Assembly: GCA_013368375.1 (NCBI GenBank)
Contig: JAACJP010000006.1
Location: 372,001 to 436,000, forward strand
DNA: 64,000 bases
DNA from: Tricholomella constricta
Taxonomy: Eukaryota; Basidiomycota; Agaricomycetes; Agaricales; Lyophyllaceae
Direction: 5' to 3'
Shown: positions 7,795 through 18,204 of the stretch, piece by piece
How positions within the stretch are numbered: the first letter of the stretch is position 1
Layout: every line of letters starts with the position of its first letter
Position numbers and translations under genes: made by a program
Notes under the pieces: generated by a model
The model's database searches: none
Told to the model about the DNA's origin: nothing
The model's input: only the letters and a program-made list of their open reading frames with translations

Positions 7795-10313
7795 TTACGC
7801 TTCTCAGCCTCCGCATTGGCGCCTGGAACATACACGGCAACCTTGCGCTGAAGCTCCTTCAAAATGATGTACTTACCTGTGTCCGTGAATGCGATGTTTT
7901 TCTCTTCATCGAGACATGGCTACGTCCTGCGCAACATGAAGTTCTCACCATTCCCGATGGCTACCATATTTACTCTTCACCTCAGCCCGCATATCCTGAC
8001 CTGCGACCACAATGAGGGGGTGTCGCTGTCTTGCTCCGTTCCTCCCTTCCCGCTCACGTCAAGGAGTCGCTCTGCGTGCCAGATGTTATCGCTATTGAGC
8101 TTCCTGACTGCCTGGTACTTGGCATGTACATACCGCCCTCGGGCTCTAATTGGCCTGCGTGGGCCTCTGCTGATCCCGAAGACCACTGTCTTGCTCTGAT
8201 TGACCTGGCGCACTGCACCATGTCCAAACCTGTTATCATCCTTGGTGATCTCAATGCCCGTACCGCTTCTCGACAGGTCACCTTGCCGGACTGCCCCGTG
8301 CAACAGTCGCTCGATGAACTCACAAATACCCGCGGAATGCGACTGCTCAGACTTCTGCATGCCCATTCCCTTGTGATTCTGAATGGCACCACATACGAGT
8401 ATCCTCGACCCGGGGCGCTCACTCCTTTCCAACCTATCGGGTCCTCTGTTGTAGACTACGCCCTCGTCTCCCACACTCTCCTGCCCTGCCTACCCAGCGC
8501 TGCCTTGCATATCAGTAACACGGAGTGGTCGGATCATGTGCACCTCTGCCTGGAAGTTAACTTTCCTTCCATTGCATCTTCTGTCCTACCACCCCCCAAC
8601 CCTCCCTCCATCCGGAAAGCATTATTAGCACTAGGCCATGACACTGCTTATGGTGATAGCCTGCAGCTTAACCTTGAGCTCCAACGGGTGCTTGCTTCTG
8701 CAAGGACGGACGAAGAGGCCACCATTGACTTGTATGGCCCGGTGACTACCATTACGACTCCTCTGACAGTCTATGTTGCAACGACTTGTCGACGGCAACT
8801 GGGAGTCCCCCCAACTGCTGCCTTTGGTGTCTTCTTCGGCCCAAAGAACCGCAACAATGCAGGATTCCGCATCTCGGGCCCTCAGACTGATGCGCGCGCC
8901 TCCGTTGCGGCCGTTCTGTGTGTCCTTCAACTGACATCTCCTGACTCATCCTTGCATCTCTACATTCCCTCTCAATCCGTTATCCGAACTATTGCATACT
9001 GGGCCTCGCAATTCCAGTCTCAGGGCTGGGACTGCCCAAACGGAGATCTCTACTCAGTTATTGTCAGTTTCCTCATCACGCGTACTGCGCCCGTATCCCT
9101 CCGCTGGATTCCCTCCTCCTCCGATAATCTCCACCATCGTCAGGCGTGCACTTTAGCAGTAACCCACTGTCAGCGGCTGCCAACTGTTGCTCCCTATTTG
9201 CCGCCACCAGTTCCCGTGCTGCCGCCCTCTATTGCCACTGACGATGACCCTGACCTGCAACAACTGCCTAAAGTAACCACACCTTTGCCGGTCACCCCAC
9301 CTCTGCCCCCCTCCAAGGAGGTCTCCTTCCCAGTGCTCCACATCGACTTTGATGTTGAGTCACATCGCGGGCAGCACAGGGAGCGTGAGGCGAAGATGCT
9401 GAACCTTCGGCGACTGAAGGCGTGCCAGACGTCTCGCCAGTTCTGGACTCTCATCCGTGAATGGACGGACCCCAAATCGCGGCCACCTCAGGTCACTGCG
9501 CAGCAGCTCCATCATGTCTTCAGGGGGCGCATCAATCCCCCTCCTGTGCCCTCTTCCACCTTCGACGCTGATGTGTATGCCCAAGCGCTTGCGTTCTACC
9601 GTACCATTCCTGCCACCACCATCGACAGGACGCCCGAGGGGTTTTTCTCCTCGCCTCTCTCCCTCGGTGAGCTGCAGTGGGCGAAGCGAAAGTTAGAGCG
9701 GGACAACTTACACAGCGCGTGTGGTGCGGACAACGTTTCTTACCCTACAATTGCACGCATCCCCAATATGAATCTACTGTCGCTCCTGCAACTCTGCATT
9801 GACCTCCGCCGCGCACCTGGTCCATGGTTGCACACAGTGCTTATAGGCGTCTTGAAGCGACGATGCAACCCCACGAATCCCAACGACTATCGCCTTATAG
9901 GCCTAGAGTCCTGCATGCTCAAGCTATTAACCCTCCTCATCGACAAACGCTTACGCGAATGGGCTGAGACCTATCACATTCTCCCTGACACGCAGAATGG
10001 CTTTCGACCGCACTACCGCACCAACAACAACTCGTTCATCCTACATTGTGCGATAGAGCGAGTGCGCGCCAGTGGCAAGTCAGTCTACATCGCCTTCATC
10101 GACCTTGAAAATGCCTTTCCCTCCACTGATATTCCCCTCCTATGGACCAAGCTCTATCGCAAAGGAGTTGCAGGCCCCATTTTCGATTGGCTACGCACCC
10201 TGTACGCCGATATGAACTATATTGTCCGTCACGGAGGGGCCCTCTCTGAAAGCTTCACCTCCCTGCTCGGCCTTCTCACAGGGGATATGGCGTCCCCCAG
10301 TCTGTGGAACATC
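7722..10313 (+). pseudogene. LINE ORF2, endonuclease to RT, interrupted by Copia-2
   Basis: One frame holds, in order: an apurinic-type endonuclease/exonuclease/phosphatase domain (RIGAWNIHGN, FIETWL, then ILGDLNART and SVVDYALVS); an RNase H-like domain at about 8760-9175 lacking catalytic acids (see findings); and a reverse transcriptase (LIGLESCMLKLLTLLIDKRL, TQNGFRPHYRTNNNS, motif A AFIDLENAFPS, motif B-like SLLGLLTGDMASPSLWN). There is an in-frame TGA at 8013-8015 inside the endonuclease domain, between DLRPQ and GGVAVLLRSS. The frame runs to 10313, where the Copia-2 LTR begins. It continues after the duplicated acatc at 16642 with the RT catalytic box. Its overlap with the end of ORF1 suggests ORF2 is made by frameshift or re-initiation. 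Confidence 0.85.
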
Positions 10314-10594
10314 TGATGGCCTAGATAGGACTAGTAAGGACACGAGTAATGAAATCCTCAGTGTCAGGAAGAAAGAATGACGACTTTTATTAATACCTAG
10401 AAAGGACACGAGTAATGAACTACAAGTCCTATCAGTATGGAAAAGATAGTAGGTAGACTTGAATGCACTTACATCCTCAGTGTCAGGAAGAAAGAATGAC
10501 GACTGAGGATGAGGACGCGAGGACGGAGGGAAGTGTATGCGAAGTCACGTGCGATGAGTAACGTAAGCGATGAGAATAGGTCCTAGGGCCAACG
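10314..10594 (-). repeat. Copia-2 3' LTR
   Basis: 281 bp beginning tgatggccta. The inner terminal base is g where the partner has a, so the TG...CA terminus is imperfect here. It contains the second example of the A-intron-B / A-B block: intron-like 53 nt at 10420-10472, first A at 10473-10502. Confidence 0.92.
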
Positions 10595-10630
10595 CAACCC
10601 CATCATCGCGGGAGTGGAAAGAGAACGAAA

Positions 10631-13600
10631 TTAATCAAGTGGAATGGAGGGTAAAGGAATGAGTCCGAGTGCACGACAGTGCTTGAGATGTAGCGGAAGA
10701 GGAAGAAGTTTAGTAAGAATATCTGCGGTCATGTCCGTAGTAGGAACCCAAGAAGTGGAAAAAGAACCCGACCGAAGGTGCTCACGGATGAAATGATAGC
10801 GAATATCGATATGTTTGGAGCGAGAGGACGTGCTGTCCGAATTAGCGATTTCGAGAGCACTTTGATTGTCGCAGAGGAGAGGGAAAGGATCGGGAATAGG
10901 AAGGTCGAGCGAACGGGTGAACTGCCGAATCCAAAGCGCTTCCTTCATCGTGTGGGAGATGGACATATATTCAGCTTCTGTAGAAGAGAGTGCCACGGTT
11001 CGTTGGCGAACAGAACTCCACGAGACGAGGCTGGAGTAGACAAAGAACGCATATCCGGAGACGCTTCGACGGGTATCTTCATCACCAGCCCAGTCCGCAT
11101 CCATCATACTGCAATTGCGAGGAACGAGAGCGGACAGAGGGGAACCAACAGGAGTCTGACTGAAATTATACTCCAGAGCTAGGTCGGCGGTACCCAAGAG
11201 GTAGCGGAGAACGGACTTGGCAGCGAGAAGATGGAGGCGAGATGGATGAGCGTTGAATTGTCCAAGCGACATAGCAGTGAAGGCTAAATCGGGCCGAGTG
11301 CACAACGAAAGATAGAGGATAGATCCAACGAGACATTGGAAATGGATGGTGACGTCGGAGTCAGGGATATCAGGAAGACAGTTGGGAGGAGCGGAACCTG
11401 ACGAAGATAACTTTTGTCGAAGAGGAAGAGATACCGGTCGGGCATTGAGAAGATTGTATTGCGAAAGCAGGTCGATGATAAAGGGACGTTGGGAAAGCCA
11501 GAGTCGTCGTGTAGGACGATCCCGCGAAATGCGAATACCCAAATACATGGACACGGCACCTAGATCGACGACGGTAAAGTGTCGGTTCATTTCCGCAAGA
11601 ATCCAGAAGTAAAGAGGCTCAGAGTTGGTGGCAACAAGACCATCATCAACGTGGATTGGCATGATGAAGAGGAGATCCGAACCGTCGGCAGGCATGGGGA
11701 TAGAGGGATGGGGAGGCGTCGAGAAGGTGGCGTAAAAGACGGTGTGGTCAACTTCGCACCGGATCAAACCAATATCCTCGAGTACCTGGCGAAGTAGACA
11801 GTACCACTCATGGGAGGACTGCTTCAGACCGTAGAGTGCTCGAATGCAAAGAAGCACCAGGTGAGGATCGGCTTCAGGAAAACCCGGGATTTGCTTGACG
11901 AAGACTACATGGGAAAGTAAAGCGTTGAGGAATGCAGTCTTAGCATCGCAGGTTCGGAGTTCGAGGTTGTGAAGGGCGGCGAAGGCGAGGATAATTCGGA
12001 TGCTGGTAAGTTTGGCGACAGGAGCGTAAGTGGTGCCGTAATCTTCAGGACGCTGAGCAAAACCTCTGGCAACGATACGAGCCTTTTCTTTTCCTCGGAT
12101 GATGGAGCCGTCAGGATTGTACTTGAAATCGAAGACCCAACGGAGTCCGATGGCTTTGCGACCAGGGGGTAAGATAGTAGGCTTGAAAACGCCCAGTTCG
12201 CAGAGACTATCGTATTCTCGCTGCATGGTGTCTTTCCAAACTTGGGCGTCCGGACGAAGAAGTACCTCTTCGTAGGTAGACGGAGGAAGATCCAAGTTGA
12301 ATTGATGAGGAGTGGTACAACGATGGATGGGATCTGGATGCGCGGCAAGAGACTGATAGAGAGAGATTGCTTCAGCTTCGTGAAAAACAAGATTGTCTTC
12401 AGGAGAATCGAAGGATCGGGTCGTAAGGAGAGCAATGAAATCTTCTATCGCAGCTAAGGTCTGCTGAGGATGGACAACCCCAGAACGAGTAGAGCGAGCA
12501 GCGCAAAGACGGGTCAATCGTTCATCTCTGGCCCGAATGGTGGCGGCATGATCGTTTCCAAGCGTAGTGGCAGTAAAGTTACGGGTGGAGCGACGAGGAG
12601 GAGGAGGAGGAGGATCAGGCGAAGGGACGGACGGATGAAGAGACGGTGCGACCAAAGAGGGTTCAGAAGACGTCGGGATATTGGTTTCGGGGACGGTGGG
12701 AGAAGACGAAGAGGGGACGACAGGAGCATGGCCCAGGGATCCCCGGATATTCTCGTTAAAAACGATATCTCGGGAAAAATGGTACTTCCCATTTAAGTCT
12801 CGTACTCGCCAGCCAATACGAAAATCTTCGTACCCGACGAAGATCGCCTCGAAACGCTTTGGACCACCCTTGGTGCGTAATTCTGAAGGGATGAGAACAA
12901 AGCATTGACAACCCCAGACGCGAAGATGTGAGAGATCGGGAGTCGTCTTCTCCATGACAGAAAAAGGCGTAAAGTTTTCAGTAAGAGTTGACGTAGGTAA
13001 ACGATTGCGAAGGTACTGAGCAGTAAGGACGGCATCCCCGAAGAAGGAAGGGGGAAGGCCAGAATCGGCGAGCAGAGTTTGCGCGGTCTCCTCGAGAGTA
13101 CGAATATACCGTTCGGCCTTTCCATTCTGGGAATGGGCATACGGAGCGGTAACCTGGTGTTGGATGCCACGAGAAGTGAAATGAGCTTTAAGATCACCGC
13201 CCGTGAATTCTCCAGCGCCGTCAGAACGGACAGCAATGACTTTGTTGCCCAATTTGCGTTCCCAGGCAGCTTTGGTGGCGATGTAGTGGGAAAAAGCTTC
13301 ATCCTTGTGAGCAAGGAGAGCAGTACTACCAAAATTCGAGTGATCGTCGAGAATAGTATGGAAGAAACTCTTGCCGTGAGGAGTTTGGACAGGAAAGGGA
13401 CCGCAGGTGTCCATGTGGAGGAGTTCGCATACTTGGGGGGCTCGACGAGCAAAGCGATCAAACGGTTGTTGAGGGTGTTTCCCGATGAGGCAGGGAATGC
13501 AGTGAGTATCGGAAAAAGGGCCTTCGTATGTCACGCCGGTGGCATAGGACTTGGTGAGAACGGCACGGGTAGCGTCAAGTCCCAGGTGACCGAAGCGTCG

Positions 13601-14125
13601 ATGCCAAAGATTGGGTGTAAGATCGACGCGAGGGAAGACTAGATCAGAAGGCTGTTGTTCGATAGCGGGAAGAACGAGGAAGTTGTTCACAAGGTAAGGA
13701 GCAGAGGGTGACGGAGGTAGGACAAAGTCCAGGTGGAGGAAGGAGAGGCGGCGTACAACGGTTGCATTGATTGTATGCTCAGAAAGATGAGGAAGCGAGT
13801 CGGGGAGATGAATAGATGTTACGTTCTTCTCGAAGACTAGATGCATGTCCTTTTCGGCCAAGGACCCAATGGAGAGGAGGTTGATGGGGACATCTGGCGC
13901 ATGAAGACAATCCCGAAGACAGATAATACGATTGGTACCGTCCAAAGAAATCCGGAAGCGGACTTCACCTTTTGCTAGTGTCGCGAGTGTGCCACAGTTA
14001 GCTGTCCCGACAGAAACTGCCAGCGAAGTATCATAGGACCAGAAATATTTACGGTCACGGATAATGTGGACCGTGCAACCCGAGTCCAGGATAGCATTGA
14101 ATCGATCGGCAAGTGAAGCCAACAC
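10631..14125 (-). CDS. Copia-2 pol polyprotein (protease, integrase, RT, RNase H)
   Basis: A frame of 1,164 codons from the internal methionine at 14125; the same frame is open further upstream into the zinc knuckle. Protease: AILDSGCTVHI near residue 12. GAG-pre-integrase: LWHRRFGHLGLDATRA near 172. Integrase HHCC ends in CIPCLIGKHPQQPFDR, and the DDE core has HMDTCGPF, RSDGAGEF and NGKAERYIRTLEE. RT: IPPGRKAIGLRWVFDFKYN, then the catalytic box MPIHVDDGLVATN. RNase H: DADWAGDEDTRRSVSGYAFF, ALSSTEAEYMS, ADILTKLL. The stop at 10631 lies 37 bp from the 3' LTR. All catalytic motifs are present, so this could be functional if the gag slip is corrected or is an error. Confidence 0.93.
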   Translation of the reverse strand: MLASLADRFNAILDSGCTVHIIRDRKYFWSYDTSLAVSVGTANCGTLATLAKGEVRFRISLDGTNRIICLRDCLHAPDVPINLLSIGSLAEKDMHLVFEKNVTSIHLPDSLPHLSEHTINATVVRRLSFLHLDFVLPPSPSAPYLVNNFLVLPAIEQQPSDLVFPRVDLTPNLWHRRFGHLGLDATRAVLTKSYATGVTYEGPFSDTHCIPCLIGKHPQQPFDRFARRAPQVCELLHMDTCGPFPVQTPHGKSFFHTILDDHSNFGSTALLAHKDEAFSHYIATKAAWERKLGNKVIAVRSDGAGEFTGGDLKAHFTSRGIQHQVTAPYAHSQNGKAERYIRTLEETAQTLLADSGLPPSFFGDAVLTAQYLRNRLPTSTLTENFTPFSVMEKTTPDLSHLRVWGCQCFVLIPSELRTKGGPKRFEAIFVGYEDFRIGWRVRDLNGKYHFSRDIVFNENIRGSLGHAPVVPSSSSPTVPETNIPTSSEPSLVAPSLHPSVPSPDPPPPPPRRSTRNFTATTLGNDHAATIRARDERLTRLCAARSTRSGVVHPQQTLAAIEDFIALLTTRSFDSPEDNLVFHEAEAISLYQSLAAHPDPIHRCTTPHQFNLDLPPSTYEEVLLRPDAQVWKDTMQREYDSLCELGVFKPTILPPGRKAIGLRWVFDFKYNPDGSIIRGKEKARIVARGFAQRPEDYGTTYAPVAKLTSIRIILAFAALHNLELRTCDAKTAFLNALLSHVVFVKQIPGFPEADPHLVLLCIRALYGLKQSSHEWYCLLRQVLEDIGLIRCEVDHTVFYATFSTPPHPSIPMPADGSDLLFIMPIHVDDGLVATNSEPLYFWILAEMNRHFTVVDLGAVSMYLGIRISRDRPTRRLWLSQRPFIIDLLSQYNLLNARPVSLPLRQKLSSSGSAPPNCLPDIPDSDVTIHFQCLVGSILYLSLCTRPDLAFTAMSLGQFNAHPSRLHLLAAKSVLRYLLGTADLALEYNFSQTPVGSPLSALVPRNCSMMDADWAGDEDTRRSVSGYAFFVYSSLVSWSSVRQRTVALSSTEAEYMSISHTMKEALWIRQFTRSLDLPIPDPFPLLCDNQSALEIANSDSTSSRSKHIDIRYHFIREHLRSGSFSTSWVPTTDMTADILTKLLPLPLHLKHCRALGLIPLPSIPLD

Positions 14126-14265
14126 GATGGGGCTCGCGGCATGAGCAAAATCAAGGTAAAGAGCAGAATCCGAATGGACGAGCGGTTGCGGATCAGACGG
14201 AGGATCAGATGGAGGATAAGCGGAAAGAGGCTCGGCAGCTGATTCAATTTCGATCTCAACAGTTT

Positions 14266-16212
14266 CTACGATTGGGTCAAGTGATGGGTCAGAAGCGATA
14301 GCAATGTGGGCACGAGGGCGAGGGGGATTTGCAGCAAGGTAACGATCTCGACCTCCAACGTCGCCTCCACCCGGTTCCCAACAATTCCCTGCGACGTGAC
14401 CAAGAGCACCACAATTCGAGCATCGAGGACGGGTAGCATGAGAAGTAGGATTGGGATCCGGAGCAGCAGCTGCAGTAGAAGTGGAGTTCGTGGTTGGTAG
14501 CGTCGAGGTCGAGGAAGTAGGCGGTTGAGATCGACGGGGGGCAGGACCATGGGTATTAGAGAGACGAGAGCAGCCAGTTCAACGTTAAGAGCAGCTTGGG
14601 ACGCGTCGTGGAAAGTAATGACGCCATGGGGGGGGTGGGTGTTGAAGCCTTCGCGAATGAGAACGCGAAGAGACTCGTACTCGTATGTGCGTGGAAGACC
14701 GTCCGCAAAACGTTGGACCTTCTTGAAAGAAGAAAAATCCCAGTGAGTTCCTTCGACCTGAAGGACCGCTTTTCTCCATAGATCCACGTAGGAGGAAACG
14801 TCGTTACCGACAACTTTCTTCGACAGAATAGATTCGCGGACAAGAGCAGCGGAGGCAGCATCGTAAACGCCGTATTTGGTACGGAGGATTCGAAGGATGT
14901 CCCTGGCGGAGCGTTGAGGGTTTCCCCAAGCGTCGCGCTTCGAAGGAATAAGGGATGAGGGAATTGGTCCAAGCTTGCCAACGAGTACGAAAGAAACTAT
15001 GTCATCTTGAGCCCACCAAGAACGATATGCGTCGAGTTCCTGGGGTGTATAGCGCGCTTTATCGATAATGGGAGGTAAAGACGGATACACTGTGGGGTCA
15101 AGGAGGACGTCCGCGGGAAGGATGTCGACGATGTGACTATAGAGACCGGTAGCCTCAATAACCTGCAGGACCGCCGAATGCCACTTGGACCAGTCATTCG
15201 CCGAAGAAAGTAAAGGGATGCTTGATAAGTTCGGAAAATCGGGTTTGGTATAAGTGGAAGTGTTGGTATTCAAAGTAGGTAAAGTCGGAGCGGGTAAAAC
15301 GGGAGAAGCAGGGGTAGAATGTGGTAATTGATGAAGAATGGGAGAAATGGGAGACAGACGATAGTGGGGCACAGACATAGGACGATTCAGTACGAATAAA
15401 GAGCTGACAGAAGCAGGATGCATCGAAGAAAGGGGAGAAGCGACAAGAGAAGGGGATAGGCGAGCGTGCGGAGAAGGGTGTGGAGGGTGTGGAGGAAATT
15501 GGAAATAAGGTGGAGCAGGAGGAGTTGGAGTATGAACGAAATTATGGAAAGGAACTGGTCGGATAGGTACAGGTGCAACGGGAGTATGAGTACGAGGCTG
15601 TGGTGACGGAAACGGAGGAGATGAGAATTGATGAGACAGATGAATCGAAGTAATCGGAGAGTGGTGAGGATTATTCGGAACTGGAGGAAGCATAGAATTT
15701 TGAGTGGGAGGACGATGATGTGAGGATACATACGAAAGACCAGTTGAAGAGGGAGGAACAGAAGGGGGAGGATGGACGCCCGAAGGCTGAAGTAGGAAAG
15801 CGGAAGATTGAGTAGGCGCGTAACCGGTTGCAATAGTAGGAGGTTTAAGAAGAGGAGGAGGACTAGAGTAAGAAGGGATTTGAGTTAAGTCTTGCTGAGA
15901 AACGGTAGGAGCAATAAAGGGAGTCTGCGACGGAACATGAACACGATGCTGTGATGAAGAAGAAGGAATATTCTGGGTCTGAGAGAAAGGAACAGAAGTA
16001 GTAAAAAGTGGAGAAACTGGAGCCGAGGAAAAGGTGAATGACTGGGGCAGGGGCGGGTCGAGTAAGGTCGGCCCTGGAGGGAGTCCGCGTGGAGTAACGG
16101 ATGGACGCGTTGGATTTGAAAGAACACGCCGAGGGATAAAGGAGCGAGATCCAAAGACAGTGGGATGACCCGGTTGAACAGATCCTTGGTCGCGAGTTGG
16201 GTGGTTGGACAT
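14266..16212 (-). CDS. Copia-2 gag, probable single frameshift
   Basis: A frame of 648 codons starting MSNHPTRDQGSVQPGHPT. Residues 1-330 are an unusually long Pro/Ser-rich low-complexity leader. From about residue 335 (FPNLSSIPLLSSANDWSKWHSAVLQVIEATGLYSHI) it is a recognisable Copia capsid domain with SAALVRESILSKKVVGNDVSSYVDLWRK. After about 14545 this frame turns into leucine-rich nonsense. The real continuation is in another frame and shows a perfect CCHC knuckle (CSNCGALGHVAGNC, about 14385-14430) that leads without a stop into the protease. A one-base slip near 14545 therefore divides an originally continuous gag-pol frame. Confidence 0.85.
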   Translation of the reverse strand: MSNHPTRDQGSVQPGHPTVFGSRSFIPRRVLSNPTRPSVTPRGLPPGPTLLDPPLPQSFTFSSAPVSPLFTTSVPFSQTQNIPSSSSQHRVHVPSQTPFIAPTVSQQDLTQIPSYSSPPPLLKPPTIATGYAPTQSSAFLLQPSGVHPPPSVPPSSTGLSYVSSHHRPPTQNSMLPPVPNNPHHSPITSIHLSHQFSSPPFPSPQPRTHTPVAPVPIRPVPFHNFVHTPTPPAPPYFQFPPHPPHPSPHARLSPSLVASPLSSMHPASVSSLFVLNRPMSVPHYRLSPISPILHQLPHSTPASPVLPAPTLPTLNTNTSTYTKPDFPNLSSIPLLSSANDWSKWHSAVLQVIEATGLYSHIVDILPADVLLDPTVYPSLPPIIDKARYTPQELDAYRSWWAQDDIVSFVLVGKLGPIPSSLIPSKRDAWGNPQRSARDILRILRTKYGVYDAASAALVRESILSKKVVGNDVSSYVDLWRKAVLQVEGTHWDFSSFKKVQRFADGLPRTYEYESLRVLIREGFNTHPPHGVITFHDASQAALNVELAALVSLIPMVLPPVDLNRLLPRPRRYQPRTPLLLQLLLRIPILLLMLPVLDARIVVLLVTSQGIVGNRVEATLEVEIVTLLQIPLALVPTLLSLLTHHLTQS

Positions 16213-16348
16213 AGTCGCGGAGTCGAAAGGCCCGATCGTGATGAATCGGGGTGACTATATGCGGTAAAAATTCAGGATCTGTATGATCAAAAGTGAATCG
16301 CCGAGATCGCTGGGAACGAGGCAATTGAATTGAGTCCAATTCTAGGCG

Positions 16349-16360
16349 GGGCCCATAACC
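16349..16360 (-). other. Copia-2 primer-binding site, half-tRNA type
   Basis: Element sense GGTTATGGGCCCC directly follows the 5' LTR. It is complementary to the initiator tRNA-Met anticodon arm, as in Copia-1 (4988-4999), although the two elements share no LTR similarity. Confidence 0.75.
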
Positions 16361-16641
16361 TGATGGCCTAGATAGGACTAGAAAGGACACGAGTAATGAA
16401 ATCCTCAGTGTCAGGAAGAAAGAATGACGACTTTTATTAATACCTAGAAAGGACACGAGTAATGAACTACAAGTCCTATCAGTATGGAAAAGATAGTAGG
16501 TAGACTTGAATGCACTTACATCCTCAGTGTCAGGAAGAAAGAATGACGACTGAGGATGAGGACGCGAGGACGGAGGGAAGTGTATGCGAAGTCACGTGCG
16601 ATGAGTAACGTAAGCGATGAGAATAGGTCCTAGGGCCAACA
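16361..16641 (-). repeat. Copia-2 5' LTR
   Basis: 281 bp, TGATGGCCTA... to ...GGGCCAACA. In element sense the end of the LTR holds A (16520-16549), a 53-nt GTAAGT...TTGTAG block (16467-16519), B (16444-16466), a 13-nt GT...AG spacer (16431-16443), then A (16401-16430) directly joined to B (16378-16400). Confidence 0.93.
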
Positions 16642-17931
16642 ACATCTTTTTCTCCGACCTTTCTATTCCGCATCATGTCGATGATGTGCGTCTCCATGGT
16701 CGTGTTATTTCGCATGTCGAACAGGCAGATGACGTCGTCCTGTTCACGACCTCCCCCCACGGTCTCCAATTCAAAATTGACTGTCTGTCCGGCTGGTGCT
16801 CTGTCAACCGCTTCATCGTTAGTGCCCCTAAATCACGCTGGGCTATTGCACGGGCCTCTCAACGTACTCAAACCCATGTCACTACGCCCATCACTATAGA
16901 TGGCCTCCCCGTCAAGTATGTTACAGAGTATACCTACGTCGGCATTACCTTCGATTTCGCCAGCTCCTCAATGTTCAGAACGCACTGTACCACAAAGGCA
17001 TCGCCCCCATCTCATTCATGGGTGTGAAGTCATCATTGATGTCGACCGCGCTGCCCTCAATGAACTCGAGAAGGTGCAGCGGACCTTCATTCGAAGGATG
17101 CTCCATCTCTCTTCCCGCTCATTACTACGCCCACTGTATACTGCCCGCTCATTACTACACCCACTGTATACTGAGACGGGCTTGATGCCCATCAAGTATC
17201 GCCGAATCATTCTCGCTGTCGGGTTCCTCAACTCCATTTTTCGCCTTCCCCCGAACTGCCTCGCATACGTCGCCCTTATGGATTCCGTCAGCCTCGCGCA
17301 GACCCACTATCGCGATCGGCAGCCGTCGTGGGTCAAAGACCTCGTTAAAGTCTGTGGTGACCTCCCTGAGCCGGTGCTCGTCAACGTCGATGACTTACCT
17401 GGCTGCGCACCCGGCCTCTCCATCTTAATTGAACGCTCCGCCAAAAACACTCTCCAAGCTAGCTGGGATGACTCCACTAAGCTTGTGTTTCGCGCGCGCG
17501 GTCACGACGTCTCCCGTCGTCGCCTTCAGCCCTATCTCAAGCTACCGGATCCACGCCACAGGCATGCCATCACTCAGCTTCTCCTATGCGACCACCCGCT
17601 CGCAGTTGAGCAGCTTCGGCGCCGGCACTTGACCACCGGACGTATTGAACGGGGACAGCGCTTGTGCCGTTTCTGCAGAACAGCCGTCGAGGACGAGGTA
17701 CATGCACTCTTCGGCTGCTCCTCCAGTCAGCGTCTCCTCCTTGCTCGCGACCTCTATCTTGCGCATCTTTTCAGCCAGCGTCCTGATACGCGCTCCATGT
17801 TCTATACTTCCCCTGCTACTGCTTTCGTTGACTTTCTTGTAAATCATGCCGAAACATTACCATCCTTTGCAGCTTACGTCCACGAGGTCTTCCATATCTA
17901 CGATGAGGCCCCCATGTTTCTCGTTACTTGA
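16642..17931 (+). pseudogene. LINE ORF2 C-terminal part after the Copia-2 insertion
   Basis: Beginning at the duplicated acatc, the frame continues the RT domain: FFSDLSIPHHVDDVRLHGRVISHVEQADDVVLFTTS. The catalytic box is ADDVV instead of the more usual YADD. Near 16990 the frame breaks, and the next frame (16900-17931) carries the rest. It holds a basic linker, a helical region, and a C-terminal zinc-binding segment CRFCRTAVEDEVHALFGC of the LINE zf-RVT type. Some sequence between RT thumb and linker appears deleted at the break. A 30-bp in-frame tandem duplication (17116-17175) repeats RSLL(R/H)PLYT(A/E). The stop is at 17931. The LINE is inactive. Confidence 0.82.
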
Positions 17932-18204
17932 AACCAATATAGTCCCTTCCATGTGTGTCATGCTAAACTGGCCCTCCAGCGATCTCCTTCAACCCGCCTC
18001 TCGCTTGCTAACGAACCTCTCTCCAGCGAGCGAGTCGCACCAGTCATTCGACTGCCCTGAGGAGCGGCCACACCACGCATCCGAAAGACAAAAAACTACC
18101 CACCCCCGACAGCCACCAATTTTTCGTCCGCCCTACTTGATGGAAACCTTACCTGCCTCCGGTGGAGTGTCGCGTAGGTAAACTAACCCGTGCGATCCCG
18201 TATA
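17932..18204 (+). other. LINE 3' untranslated tail
   Basis: A gene-free, pyrimidine-biased stretch after the LINE stop codon. I see no poly(A) and cannot place the 3' terminus. It probably ends near 18180, where base composition changes. Confidence 0.35.

Larger units (their letters stand above)
10314..16641 (-). mobile_element. Copia-2, nearly intact Ty1/Copia element inserted in the LINE
   Basis: A 6,328-bp element with 281-bp LTRs at 10314-10594 and 16361-16641 and a 5-bp target duplication acatc (10309-10313 and 16642-16646). It reads on the minus strand: gag 16212-14266, then protease/integrase/RT/RNase H down to 10631. Only two LTR differences are visible by eye: a t/a in ggactagtaagg, and the terminal base, g at 10594 versus a at 16641. 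Coding capacity is almost complete, with one apparent single-base slip in gag. It is therefore a recent insertion and the youngest event in the LINE. Confidence 0.94.
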
